Of a stretch of DNA of 64,000 bases, positions 45,091-53,789 are shown piece by piece (the stretch's first letter is position 1; each line of letters starts with the position of its first letter). The DNA is from Luteococcus sanguinis (GTDB taxonomy: Bacteria; Actinomycetota; Actinomycetes; Propionibacteriales; Propionibacteriaceae): contig NZ_BAAAKI010000014.1 of assembly GCF_039527675.1 (NCBI RefSeq), forward strand, positions 62,001-126,000, given 5' to 3'. Both the position numbers and the translations under genes were made by a program. The notes beneath the pieces were generated by a model. The model made no database searches. It was not told the DNA's origin and worked only from the letters and a program-made list of their open reading frames with translations.

Positions 45091-46542
45091 GTGACCCTGC
45101 GCCTCTACGACACCGCCACCGGCTCCATCCGGGAGTTCGAGCCCCTCGAGCCCGGCAAGGTGTCGATCTACCACTGCGGCCTGACCGTGCAGTCGGCGCC
45201 GCACCTGGGACACATCCGCAAGGAGGTCGTCTTCGACGTCCTGCGTCGTTGGCTGGAGTTCAGCGGCAACGAGGTTTCCATCGTCGCGAACGTCACCGAC
45301 ATCGACGACAAGATCCTCGCCAAGTCGGCCGAGGCGGGCGTCCCGTGGTTCGCGCATGCCTACCGCTTCGAGAACGAACTGCACGAGGCCTACAAGTCGC
45401 TCGGCTGCCTGCCGCCCACCTACGAGCCCCGCGCCACCGGCCACATCCCCGAGATGGTGGAGCTGATCGAGGCGCTGGTCGCCGCCGGCCACGCCTACCC
45501 GGCCGCAGACGGATCGGGGGACGTCTACTTCGACGTCCAGTCGTGGCCCCGCTACGGCGAACTGTCGCACCAGAAGATCAACGACATGGAGCCGGCCGAG
45601 GACGCCGACCCGCGCGGCAAGCGCGACCCCCGCGACTTCGCGCTCTGGAAGGGCTACAAGGAGGGCGAACCCGCCACCGCGTCCTGGCCCTCGCCCTGGG
45701 GGCGCGGACGTCCGGGCTGGCACATCGAGTGCTCCGCGATGGCGGGCAAGTACCTCGGCGACACCTTCGACATCCACGGCGGTGGGCTCGACCTGCGCTT
45801 CCCGCACCACGAGAACGAGCTGGCCCAGTCGGCTGCGGCCGGTCGCGGCTTCGCCCGCTACTGGATGCACAACGCCTGGGTCACGATGTCCGGCGAGAAG
45901 ATGAGCAAGTCGCTCGGCAACACCGCGCTGGTCAGCGAGGTCACCAAGACCTACAACCCGCGCGCCGTCCGCTTCTTCCTGCTCGCGCCGCACTACCGGT
46001 CCATGATCGAGTTCTCCCCCGCGGACGAGGCGTCGAAGGGCTCGCTGGTCGAGGCGGAGAAGGCGATCGAGCGGATTGACGGCTTCCTCACCCGCGCCCG
46101 CGCAGCTCGCGGCGAGAGCGCGACGACCGATGCTGCCCGCGACGCGATGCCGGCCGCGTTCAGCCAGGCGATGGACGACGACCTGGGCACCCCCAAGGCA
46201 GTCGCCACCTTGTTCGACGAGGTGAGCGCCGGCAACCGCGCTCTCGCCGAGGGCCGCAGTGACGAGGTGTCCGAGCACCTACTGGCCGTCGAGCTGATGC
46301 TGCGCGTCTTCGGCCTCGACCCCGCGGCACCCGAATGGGCCCATCTCGCCTCCGACAAGGGATCCGACTTGGAACCGGTGGTGGACGGTCTGGTCAAGAA
46401 CCTGCTGGCGCAACGCGCCAAGGCCCGGGCCGCCAAGGACTGGGCTGCAGCCGACGCGATCCGCGACACGCTGGCCGAGGTCGGCCTCAAGATCACCGAT
46501 ACCCCCGAGGGCGCCACCTGGGCCCTGGAAGACAGGAACTGA
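45091..46542 (+). CDS. cysS: Cysteinyl-tRNA synthetase
   Basis: A 483-residue class I aminoacyl-tRNA synthetase. The zinc-binding Cys29 is in YHCGLTVQ, the HIGH-like motif is PHLGHIR at 37-43, and KMSKS is at 270-274. FDIHGGGLDLRFPHHENE is the conserved zinc-site segment. It charges tRNA-Cys. It is followed directly by rlmB (1 bp), the common actinobacterial order; in many relatives ispF-ispD-carD sit upstream, but here those are 7 kb to the right. Confidence 0.97.
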   Translation: MTLRLYDTATGSIREFEPLEPGKVSIYHCGLTVQSAPHLGHIRKEVVFDVLRRWLEFSGNEVSIVANVTDIDDKILAKSAEAGVPWFAHAYRFENELHEAYKSLGCLPPTYEPRATGHIPEMVELIEALVAAGHAYPAADGSGDVYFDVQSWPRYGELSHQKINDMEPAEDADPRGKRDPRDFALWKGYKEGEPATASWPSPWGRGRPGWHIECSAMAGKYLGDTFDIHGGGLDLRFPHHENELAQSAAAGRGFARYWMHNAWVTMSGEKMSKSLGNTALVSEVTKTYNPRAVRFFLLAPHYRSMIEFSPADEASKGSLVEAEKAIERIDGFLTRARAARGESATTDAARDAMPAAFSQAMDDDLGTPKAVATLFDEVSAGNRALAEGRSDEVSEHLLAVELMLRVFGLDPAAPEWAHLASDKGSDLEPVVDGLVKNLLAQRAKARAAKDWAAADAIRDTLAEVGLKITDTPEGATWALEDRN

Positions 46543-46543
46543 C

Positions 46544-47521
46544 ATGGCGGGCAACTCCCAGCGTCGCGGCGCGACCACCAAGGGCAAGGGCAACACCGCA
46601 GGCTCCGGCGGACGCGTCCGCCGCGGTCTCGAGGGCAAGGGCCCCACTCCCAAGGCCGAGGACCGCACCTACCACAAGGCCTACAAGGCCAAGAAGGCCG
46701 CGACAGCCCGCCAGGCCACCGGCCAGGGACGTCCGTCCGGCGGCCGCGGGCAGGGTTCGCGTCCGGCTGGCAAGGTCGGCGCCGAGTGGGTGGTCGGTCG
46801 CAACCCGGTGCTCGAGGCGCTCAACGCCGGCATGCCGGTGAAGTCGGTCTACGTCGCCGAGGGCGCAGAGCGCGACGACCGCCTGCGCGACATCCTCAAG
46901 TTCTGCGCCGACGCTGGCCAGCCGGTGCTCCAGATCACCCGCAACGAACTGGACCGGTTGACCGGCGGCGCCGTGCACCAGGGCGTCTCGCTGCAGCTGC
47001 CCGCCTTCGAGTACGCGCACCCGGACGACGTGCTGGCCGACGCCTTCGAGGACGACGACCGCGAGCCGCTGGTGGTCTTCTGCGACGGCATCACCGACCC
47101 GCACAACCTGGGCGCGATCATCCGCTCGGCCGCGGCCTTCGGGGCGCACGGTGTCGTCATCCCGGAACGTCGCAGCGCGTCCATGACCGCCGTGACCTGG
47201 AAGTCGTCCGCCGGTGCCGCCGCGCGCATCCCGGTCGCCAAGTGCACCAACCTGAACCGGACGCTCGCCTCCTTCGCCGATGCGGGCTTCACCGTCGTCG
47301 GCCTGGCCGGTGAGGGCGAGCTCGAGGTCGGCGCCGTGCCCGGGCTGGACGGGCCCACCGTGCTGGTCGTCGGATCCGAGGGCGACGGGCTGGCCCGCCT
47401 CACCCGGGAGACCTGCGACGAGCTGGCGAAGATCCCGATCAGCTCGGCCGTCGAGAGCCTCAACGCGTCCGTGGCCACCTCGATCGCGCTCTATGAGATC
47501 ACCAAGGTCCGCGGGGCCTGA
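46544..47521 (+). CDS. rlmB: 23S rRNA 2'-O-ribose methyltransferase (RlmB/TrmH family)
   Basis: A 325-residue SpoU/TrmH-type SPOUT enzyme. About 80 residues of basic N-terminal extension precede the substrate-binding VVGRNPVLEALNAG. The knot motifs are DPHNLGAIIRSAAAFG, VLVVGSEGDGL and SLNASVATSIALYE, all intact. It would methylate G2251 (E. coli numbering) of 23S rRNA. It starts 1 bp after cysS. The basic extension is usual for actinobacterial members. Confidence 0.93.
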   Translation: MAGNSQRRGATTKGKGNTAGSGGRVRRGLEGKGPTPKAEDRTYHKAYKAKKAATARQATGQGRPSGGRGQGSRPAGKVGAEWVVGRNPVLEALNAGMPVKSVYVAEGAERDDRLRDILKFCADAGQPVLQITRNELDRLTGGAVHQGVSLQLPAFEYAHPDDVLADAFEDDDREPLVVFCDGITDPHNLGAIIRSAAAFGAHGVVIPERRSASMTAVTWKSSAGAAARIPVAKCTNLNRTLASFADAGFTVVGLAGEGELEVGAVPGLDGPTVLVVGSEGDGLARLTRETCDELAKIPISSAVESLNASVATSIALYEITKVRGA

Positions 47522-47659
47522 GCCCGGCCCCTTCAACGCCGCCCGTGCATCCTGGACGCCACCCGTGCCCGGGTGGCGTTCATGGTTTGCGCCGCGCGTT
47601 CGCAGCGAAGGGAGGCGTTGACGATTGCCAGCGCTGCCCCGCGACGCGAGTCTGGGCCC

Positions 47660-48285
47660 ATGCAGATCGACAACCGCGCCGAGCGCGCCGCCAGCTTCGG
47701 GACCATCGGGGAGCAGTACCACCGGCTGCGTCCCGGCTACCCCGGTGACGCCGTCGACTGGATGCTGTTCGCCGACCAAGGCCGCCTACCGGTGCGCGTC
47801 CTCGACCTCGGAGCGGGTACCGGCAAGCTGACCGATTCGCTGCTGGGCCGCGGTCTGGACGTCGTCGCGGCCGACCGGTCCGTGCAGATGCTGGACGTGC
47901 TGCGGCAGCGCCACCCCGGAGTCGAGGCGCATGTCGCGACCGCCGAGTCGCTGCCACTGCCCGATGACAGCGTGGACGCGGTGGTCATCGGCCAGGCCTG
48001 CCACTGGATGGACCCGCTGGTGGCGGGACCCGAGCTGGCGCGCGAGACCCCCACCCCGGGCCCCAGTTCGCACCGCTGGAGGAGAAGGTCTTCAGCTGGA
48101 CCCGCCAGACCACCGGCGACGACTACCGTGAACTGCACACCACACACTCGGCCTGGCTGGTCGCCGACGAGGCCACCCGCGCCGACCGCCGCCGCCGTTG
48201 GGCCGAGATCCTGACCGACACCGGTCACACCGGCAGTTTCGAGCTGTCCTGCACCACCGAGGTCATGCGGACGCACCTGCTGTGA
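47660..48285 (+). pseudogene. Class I methyltransferase, disrupted by an internal deletion and frameshift
   Basis: The N-terminal half is a good SAM-binding domain (FGTIGEQYHRLRPGYP, VLDLGAGTGKLTDSLLGRG, and VVIGQACHWMD), in frame from ATG 47660. After ELARE near 48045 this frame runs into nonsense and stops at 48214. A second frame picks up at about 48055 with PHPGPQFAPLEEKVF and reads a normal family C-terminus to TGA 48283-48285. The two halves abut, but roughly 40 residues that homologues carry between them (the LRPGG...WN region) appear to be missing. Either a genuine deletion or an assembly error. Confidence 0.75.
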
Positions 48286-48290
48286 CCCGA

Positions 48291-48321
48291 TAGATTGGGA
48301 GCCGTCCCCCGGGGCTCCCAA
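48291..48321 (+). promoter_or_regulatory. Possible glyA promoter region with 9-bp inverted repeat
   Basis: TAGATT (48291-48296) could be a -10 box. It overlaps a perfect inverted repeat TTGGGAGCC (48295-48303) with GGCTCCCAA (48313-48321). This may be an operator, or the end of the broken methyltransferase transcript. Confidence 0.4.
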
Positions 48322-48361
48322 CCCGTGTCCCGGATCGTCCACCTGCACCCAGGAGCCCTCC

Positions 48362-49819
48362 GTGACCGATGCATCGTCCGTCGAGGCCGTGAATGCCCAG
48401 GCCAGCGCCGCCTACCAGCAGATCCTCGAGATCGTCGGAGGCGTCGAGCCCCGGATCGCCGAGGCCACCCGTCAGGAGCTGGCCGACCAGCGCTCCTCGC
48501 TGAAGCTGATCGCGTCCGAGAACTACGCCTCCCTGCCCACCCTGCTCACCATGGGCACCTGGCTGAGCGACAAGTACGCCGAGGGCACCGTCGGGCACCG
48601 TTTCTACGCCGGCTGCCAGAACATCGACTCCGTCGAGTCCATCGCGGCCGAGCACGCGCGCGAGCTCTTCGGCGCCGAGTACGCGTATGTCCAGCCCCAC
48701 TCCGGCATTGACGCGAACCTGGTCGCCTACTGGGCGATCCTGAACAAGCGCATCGAGTCCCCGGAGCTGGAGCGTCTGGGCGCCAAGACCGTCAACGACC
48801 TCTCCGAGGCCGACTGGGAGACCCTGCGTCGCACCTTCAGCGAGCAGCGCGTGATGGGCATGAGCCTGGATGCCGGCGGCCACCTCACCCACGGCTTCCG
48901 CCACAACATCTCCGGCAAGATGTTCCACCAGCGCTCCTACGGCACCGATCCCGAGAGCCAGCTCATCGACTACGACAAGCTGCGTGCCGACGCCAAGGAG
49001 TTCAAGCCGCTGATCCTGATCGCCGGCTACTCGGCCTACCCCCGCCGCGTGAATTTCGCCACGATGCGCGAGATCGCGGACGAGGTGGGCGCCACCCTGT
49101 TCGTGGACATGGCCCACTTCGCGGGACTCGTTGCGGGCAAGGTCTTCACCGGTGACGAGAACCCGGTCCCCTTCGCGGACGTCGTGGGTTCCACCACCCA
49201 CAAGTCGCTGCGCGGCCCCCGTGGCGGCTTCGTGCTGGCCACCAAGGAGTACTCCGAGTCGGTCGACAAGGGTTGCCCGATGGTGCTCGGCGGCCCGCTC
49301 AGCCACGTGATGGCAGCCAAGGCTGTCGCCTTCGCCGAGGCTCGCCAGCAGTCCTTTCAGGGTTACGCGCGCAACGTCGCCGACAACGCGAAGACACTGG
49401 CCGAGGGCCTGATGAAGCGCGGGGCCAAGCTCGTCACCGGCGGTACCGACAATCACCTGGTGCTGATCGACACCACCAGCTTTGGCCTGACCGGCCGGCA
49501 GGCCGAAAGCGCGCTGCTGGACTCTGGCGTCGTCACGAACCGCAACTCGGTGCCGAACGACCCCAACGGCGCCTGGTACACCTCCGGCGTGCGGATCGGC
49601 ACCCCGGCGCTGACCAGCCGCGGATTCGGTGCGGACGAGTTCGACAAGGTCGCGGAGCTCATCGTCGACGTGCTGACCAACACCACTGCGATGACGGCCA
49701 GCAATGGCCAGCCCGGCAAGGCCAGGTACACCGTCGCCGGCGGCGTCGCCGACCGTACGAAGGCCGCCGCAGCCGAGCTGTTGGACGCCAACCAGCTCTA
49801 CCCCGGCCTGGAGCTGTGA
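48362..49819 (+). CDS. glyA: Serine hydroxymethyltransferase
   Basis: A 485-residue PLP enzyme interconverting serine and glycine with tetrahydrofolate. The PLP lysine is Lys281 in VVGSTTHKSLRGPRGG; LKLIASENYAS and the C-terminal GVRIGTPALTSRG are hallmarks. It is long for the family (usually about 420), the extra length being internal (around residues 130-200), as in other actinobacteria with this long form. GTG 48362 follows AGGAG by 7 nt. It links glycine from tdh-kbl with one-carbon metabolism. Confidence 0.95.
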   Translation: MTDASSVEAVNAQASAAYQQILEIVGGVEPRIAEATRQELADQRSSLKLIASENYASLPTLLTMGTWLSDKYAEGTVGHRFYAGCQNIDSVESIAAEHARELFGAEYAYVQPHSGIDANLVAYWAILNKRIESPELERLGAKTVNDLSEADWETLRRTFSEQRVMGMSLDAGGHLTHGFRHNISGKMFHQRSYGTDPESQLIDYDKLRADAKEFKPLILIAGYSAYPRRVNFATMREIADEVGATLFVDMAHFAGLVAGKVFTGDENPVPFADVVGSTTHKSLRGPRGGFVLATKEYSESVDKGCPMVLGGPLSHVMAAKAVAFAEARQQSFQGYARNVADNAKTLAEGLMKRGAKLVTGGTDNHLVLIDTTSFGLTGRQAESALLDSGVVTNRNSVPNDPNGAWYTSGVRIGTPALTSRGFGADEFDKVAELIVDVLTNTTAMTASNGQPGKARYTVAGGVADRTKAAAAELLDANQLYPGLEL

Positions 49820-49846
49820 CCCGGCGGTAGTTGCCCGACAGACGAC

Positions 49847-49911
49847 CGAAGCCCCGGTNNNNNNNNNNNNNNNNNNNNNNNNNNNNNNNNNNGTGGGGAA
49901 CCGGGGCTTCG
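49847..49911 (+). terminator. glyA terminator interrupted by an assembly gap
   Basis: CGAAGCCCCGGT (49847-49858) pairs perfectly with ACCGGGGCTTCG (49900-49911). Between the arms is a run of N. The true loop length is therefore unknown. Confidence 0.8.
49859..49892. other. Assembly gap (34 N)
   Basis: All bases are N. The gap sits in the loop of a 12-bp GC-rich hairpin, a structure that commonly stops sequencing. No gene is broken by it. Confidence 0.98.
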
Positions 49912-49955
49912 TCGTGTCTGGGTCGGCCGGGCAGGCAGGTCGGCGTTCAGGCGGG

Positions 49956-51695
49956 TCAGCGCCCGAAGAGCTGTCCCTGGACGCTGGTGATGAAGGCGTC
50001 CATCGCCCCGGGCAGGTCACGAAGGTGCCAGTCGCCGGGAGCGCGGTACCAGTCCAGCTCCTCGCCGTCCGGGGTGTCGTCGTGGTCGGCGTCGGCCAGG
50101 GCCTGCAGCCAGCGCTCGCGTCCGCCGAGCACGACCGCATAGGGCAGCACGCGGGACAGTTCGGCGTACTCGTCGCCGGCCGGAAGCTGGTTGGTGGGCT
50201 GGGTCATCAGCTGGGACGCGAGCGCCGACAGCCCGCCCAGCAGCGCCCCGCCGGATGCAGTGCGGCGCGGCATCTCCTGGGCCACGACGAGCGTGCCCAC
50301 CGCGAGGCCCACCAGCGCCAGCCCGACCAGCCCATAGGGGGTGAAGGCAGCCAGCAGGAGCAGGGCAAGCACGCAGAGCCCCAAAAGCACCCACCCCAGG
50401 GCCGCCCACTTCGAGCGGGTACGGTCCGGACGTCCGTCGAACCAGCCGAGCTGGTGGACGTCCTCGTAGAGCTCGTCCTGCACGCGCCCGATCACCGGCG
50501 CCACCGCGGCCTGGATGCCGGAGACGGTCGCCGCCGCGCCATCGGCCGGGGCCACGGCATCGCGCAGCGTGATCTCGTACGCCCGCAGGTCACCCTCGCC
50601 CTCCTCGCGGCGCTCGAAGGTCCAGTCGAGGGCGCGGTGCGCGTCCTGCGGCAGCTCGACGATCCGCAGCCAGCCGCGGGTGGCGAGGTCGATCAGGGTG
50701 GCGGTGACGTCGACGGGGTCGACGCGCTCGTCCGCGACGGTGCCCACGTGGCCGGGACGCACCTCGTGCAGCACCCGGAAACGGCTCTCACCAGCAGCGA
50801 CGGGGGTGAACTCGGCGATCGGGGTGACCTTGCGCGGGTCGATGGTGTCGCGGCCCGAGCGGCGGTGCACCGCCCACAGCGCCAGGCCACCCAGCAGCAA
50901 CGGCAGCAGGGAGGCGAGCAGCGTGGTCGGGTTGATGGTGAAGGCCCGGTCGAGGCTCCAGCGGTGCTTGAGCACGGCATTGGCACCCACCGACTCGGGC
51001 ATGCCGAAGCTCAGCACCACCTCGTCGCCCGCGTGGCGGGGACCATCGGTGAACTGCGGGTCACTGTCGGGCATCTGGCCGCCCGAGAAGGTGGAACAGG
51101 GCTGGTGCGAACCGGCAGGCCCCGATTCGCAGTCGACGTAGGTGATGGTGGCGGGTGGCTGCACACGTCCGGTCACCGTCTTGGCGTCCACCGAGAGGCC
51201 CTGGAAGACCGGCCAGGAGAATTCGACTCCCGCCGGGGTCTGGCCATTGGCGGCCACGCGGCGCAGGGTGCCGTCGACGGTGTAGGTGATGGTGATGGGG
51301 TTGCGGCCAGCGGCCGTGGTGTCGATGGTGACGACCTGGGCGTCGTCCTTGCTCTCGACGGTCGCCGACAGGTCGGTGCTGCCAGCCTTGGCGACGATGT
51401 CGTGGACGTCGGTCTGGTAGTACTGCCCGCCGGGCAGGTCGGTCGTGGTCTCGAGCTGTTGCACGATCTGTGCCGGTGCCACGCCAGCGAACTTGATCGT
51501 CTCCGTCACCTCCAGTGAGCCGGACTCCCGAAGCACCGCGTCGACGGCCACCGACTCGGCCTGATCGGCGGCATGGGCCATCGGGGCACCGGCGGCCCAG
51601 GACAGTGCCGTCAGGGCGATGACGGACAGGCCCAGTGCGGCAGTGGTGGCACGGTGGGGATGAGTGCGGCGGGGACGAGAGACGGAGCTGGTCAC
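49956..51695 (-). CDS. DUF2207 membrane protein
   Basis: A 579-residue exported and membrane-anchored protein of the DUF2207 (YciQ-like) family. A signal peptide ends near residue 40 (PMAHAAD). An extracytoplasmic beta-rich domain (VDAVLRESGSLEVTETIKFAG) runs to about 260, a membrane helix is at LLASLLPLLLGGLALWAV, then a cytoplasmic region, and further helices at WVLLGLCVLALLLLAAFTPYG. GTG 51695 is preferred, with AAAGG 8 nt upstream; 51728 is open too. The function is unknown. Confidence 0.85.
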   Translation of the reverse strand: MTSSVSRPRRTHPHRATTAALGLSVIALTALSWAAGAPMAHAADQAESVAVDAVLRESGSLEVTETIKFAGVAPAQIVQQLETTTDLPGGQYYQTDVHDIVAKAGSTDLSATVESKDDAQVVTIDTTAAGRNPITITYTVDGTLRRVAANGQTPAGVEFSWPVFQGLSVDAKTVTGRVQPPATITYVDCESGPAGSHQPCSTFSGGQMPDSDPQFTDGPRHAGDEVVLSFGMPESVGANAVLKHRWSLDRAFTINPTTLLASLLPLLLGGLALWAVHRRSGRDTIDPRKVTPIAEFTPVAAGESRFRVLHEVRPGHVGTVADERVDPVDVTATLIDLATRGWLRIVELPQDAHRALDWTFERREEGEGDLRAYEITLRDAVAPADGAAATVSGIQAAVAPVIGRVQDELYEDVHQLGWFDGRPDRTRSKWAALGWVLLGLCVLALLLLAAFTPYGLVGLALVGLAVGTLVVAQEMPRRTASGGALLGGLSALASQLMTQPTNQLPAGDEYAELSRVLPYAVVLGGRERWLQALADADHDDTPDGEELDWYRAPGDWHLRDLPGAMDAFITSVQGQLFGR

Positions 51696-51826
51696 GGGCG
51701 AGACCTTTCGGTGTGACGACGCTGGCAACTATTCCACAGCGCTTGCGGGCTGTCGGGGCGGTGGCGTTCGCCATGGGCATGAGCACGGCCGAGCGCCTTG
51801 TCGGATGCGGCAGTTAGTCTGGGCGG

Positions 51827-53233
51827 GTGAGTCAGTGGGGGAACCAGAACCAGCCGTCCGGCCAGCCTGACGGCCAGTCCTACTGGGGGCGGTCGTCGGG
51901 TCAGAGCAGTCAGGGCAACTGGGCGCCCCCATCGGGCAATCCGTGGGGCCAGGGCACTGGTACGTCAACGCCCGCCTTCGGGCAGGGACGTTTCGGCCAG
52001 CAGTACCCCACGCAGCAGTACCCCACGCAGCAGTCCTATCCGCAGAACCCCTACGGCCAGCAGCAGACATACGGCCAACAGGGATATGGCCAACAGGGAT
52101 ACGGGCAGCCACAGGCCCAGTACCAGCAGAACCAGTACCAGCAGCAGGTGCAGTACCAGAGCAACCCCTATGGCGGACGTCCGCCGAAGCGCCGCAATCC
52201 CCTGCTCACCCTGCTCAAGGTCGTGCTGATCACCGGCGCCCTCATGTTCGCCGGGCTCCTGCTGCTCGGCTTCCTGTTGCTGCAGAGCGTCGACATCCAG
52301 GTGCCCACCGAGACCGAGAGCAGCGGCCCCACCGCCACGGCCACCACTTTTCCGTCAACCGCGACGACGGCTTCCGCGGGGGCCACTCGCAGCGCGTCGG
52401 CCAACCCCTCGGCCACCGGAAGCGTGAGTTACCAGAACGACGCCTATGTGCCGCCGGCGGCCGACCAGAACCCGCCCGGTCTCCCCGAGCCGGAGACCTA
52501 CACCGAGGCCACCCAGCTGCTCACCGACAATCCGCTGTACGCCCAGTCGGTGCCACGTCCGGTGCGGTGCGAGATGAGGGCGATCAACCTCGAGCAGGCA
52601 AGCAATGCCGAGTTGGAGGCGCACCTCAACGACATGATGGCCTGCCTGATGCGCGTGTGGGCGCCGCCGGTCGAGGCGGCCGGGTTCCAGGCCGTGCGCC
52701 CTTCGGTGACGGTGTACTCGAGCGCCATCTCGACCAAGTGCGGCAAGCTCCCGATGAACAATGCGGTCTACTGCGGTTCCGACCAGCAGGTCTACTACGC
52801 CGACGACCTCTACCAGGTGGTCCCGGCCTCGCTGCGCAGTTCTCGCTTCATCACCGAGGCGGTGGTGGCCCACGAGTTCGGCCACGCCGTGCAGGCGCGC
52901 ACCGCGATCCTGATCAGCGAGGCAGCGTGGGCGGAGAAGTCCAACAAGTCCAAGGCCCTGGAGTACTCCCGCCGCCTTGAGGTGCAGGCCGACTGCATGG
53001 CGGGGATGTTCCTGGGTTCGATCGCCCAGTCGACGCAGATGACGGACGCCGAACTGGCCAACGTCCCCAAGCTCTTCCGCAGCTTTGGCGACGATGTGGC
53101 CACCGGCCAGGCCGACTACGTCGGCAACCATGGCAGGGGCGCCAACCGGGCCGCCTGGGCGACCAAGGGGCTGGCGAACACCTCCGTCGGCGCCTGCAAC
53201 ACCTTCTCGGCGCCCAGTTCGTCGGTGCGCTGA
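51827..53233 (+). CDS. Neutral zinc metallopeptidase (YpfJ/KPN_00227-like)
   Basis: A 468-residue membrane-anchored protein. The first 120 residues are Gln/Tyr/Pro/Gly-rich and disordered, with QQYPTQQYPTQQ and GQQGYGQQGYGQ repeats. One membrane helix (LLKVVLITGALMFAGLLLLG) follows at about 128-150, then an external domain holding the zinc motif AHEFGHAVQAR and, further on, RRLEVQADCMAG with the third ligand Glu. It matches the neutral zinc metallopeptidase family (PF04228). The substrate is unknown. Confidence 0.87.
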   Translation: MSQWGNQNQPSGQPDGQSYWGRSSGQSSQGNWAPPSGNPWGQGTGTSTPAFGQGRFGQQYPTQQYPTQQSYPQNPYGQQQTYGQQGYGQQGYGQPQAQYQQNQYQQQVQYQSNPYGGRPPKRRNPLLTLLKVVLITGALMFAGLLLLGFLLLQSVDIQVPTETESSGPTATATTFPSTATTASAGATRSASANPSATGSVSYQNDAYVPPAADQNPPGLPEPETYTEATQLLTDNPLYAQSVPRPVRCEMRAINLEQASNAELEAHLNDMMACLMRVWAPPVEAAGFQAVRPSVTVYSSAISTKCGKLPMNNAVYCGSDQQVYYADDLYQVVPASLRSSRFITEAVVAHEFGHAVQARTAILISEAAWAEKSNKSKALEYSRRLEVQADCMAGMFLGSIAQSTQMTDAELANVPKLFRSFGDDVATGQADYVGNHGRGANRAAWATKGLANTSVGACNTFSAPSSSVR

Positions 53234-53252
53234 GCAGAACTGCTCCCGGGGC

Positions 53253-53325
53253 CCTCAGGACACCATGAGCCGCAGGTGGTCCAGGACAGCAGGAGCAGGG
53301 CGGTTGGCCTCAGGACACCATGAGC
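53253..53325. repeat. 18-bp direct repeat at the ispF 3' end
   Basis: CCTCAGGACACCATGAGC occurs at 53253-53270 and again at 53308-53325. The second copy is the last codons and stop of ispF; the first lies in the gap to the metallopeptidase gene, so a partial tandem duplication of about 55 bp is likely. Confidence 0.8.
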
Positions 53326-53780
53326 AGGGCAGTGGCCATGGCTGCGACGCCCTCGCCGCGGCCGGTGAGCCCCAACCCGTCGGCGGTGGTGGCGCCGAGG
53401 CTGACCTCAGCGCCCAGGGCCTGCGACATCACCTTCTCCGCCTCCGCACGGCGGGCGGCCAGCCGCGGACGGTTGCCGATCACCTGGACGGCGACGTTGC
53501 CGATCTCGAAGCCGGCCTCGCGGACGCGTCGTGCCGTCTCGGAGAGGAAGGCGACGCCCGACGCACCCGCCCATTGAGGCTGGGACGTGCCGTAGTTCGA
53601 CCCGAGGTCACCCAGCCCCGCGGCCGACAACAGGGCGTCGCAGACGGCGTGGCAGGCCACATCGCCGTCCGAGTGCCCAGCCAACCCCTGGGGCTCGTCC
53701 GGGAAGTGCAGACCGGCGCAGTGCATGGGCTGCCCGTTGCTGAGCTGGTGGACGTCGACGCCGATTCCGGTGCGGAACAT
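53310..53780 (-). CDS. ispF: 2-C-methyl-D-erythritol 2,4-cyclodiphosphate synthase
   Basis: A 156-residue enzyme of the MEP isoprenoid pathway, making the cyclic diphosphate. GIGVDVHQL holds the zinc Asp and His (DxH), LAGHSDGDVACHAVCDALLSAAGLGDLG the third His, and TTADGLGLTGRGEG is the C-terminal signature. Complete. ispD lies just upstream on the same strand, 9 bp away, so they are one operon. Confidence 0.96.
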   Translation of the reverse strand: MFRTGIGVDVHQLSNGQPMHCAGLHFPDEPQGLAGHSDGDVACHAVCDALLSAAGLGDLGSNYGTSQPQWAGASGVAFLSETARRVREAGFEIGNVAVQVIGNRPRLAARRAEAEKVMSQALGAEVSLGATTADGLGLTGRGEGVAAMATALLMVS

Positions 53781-53789
53781 GTGGGCTCC

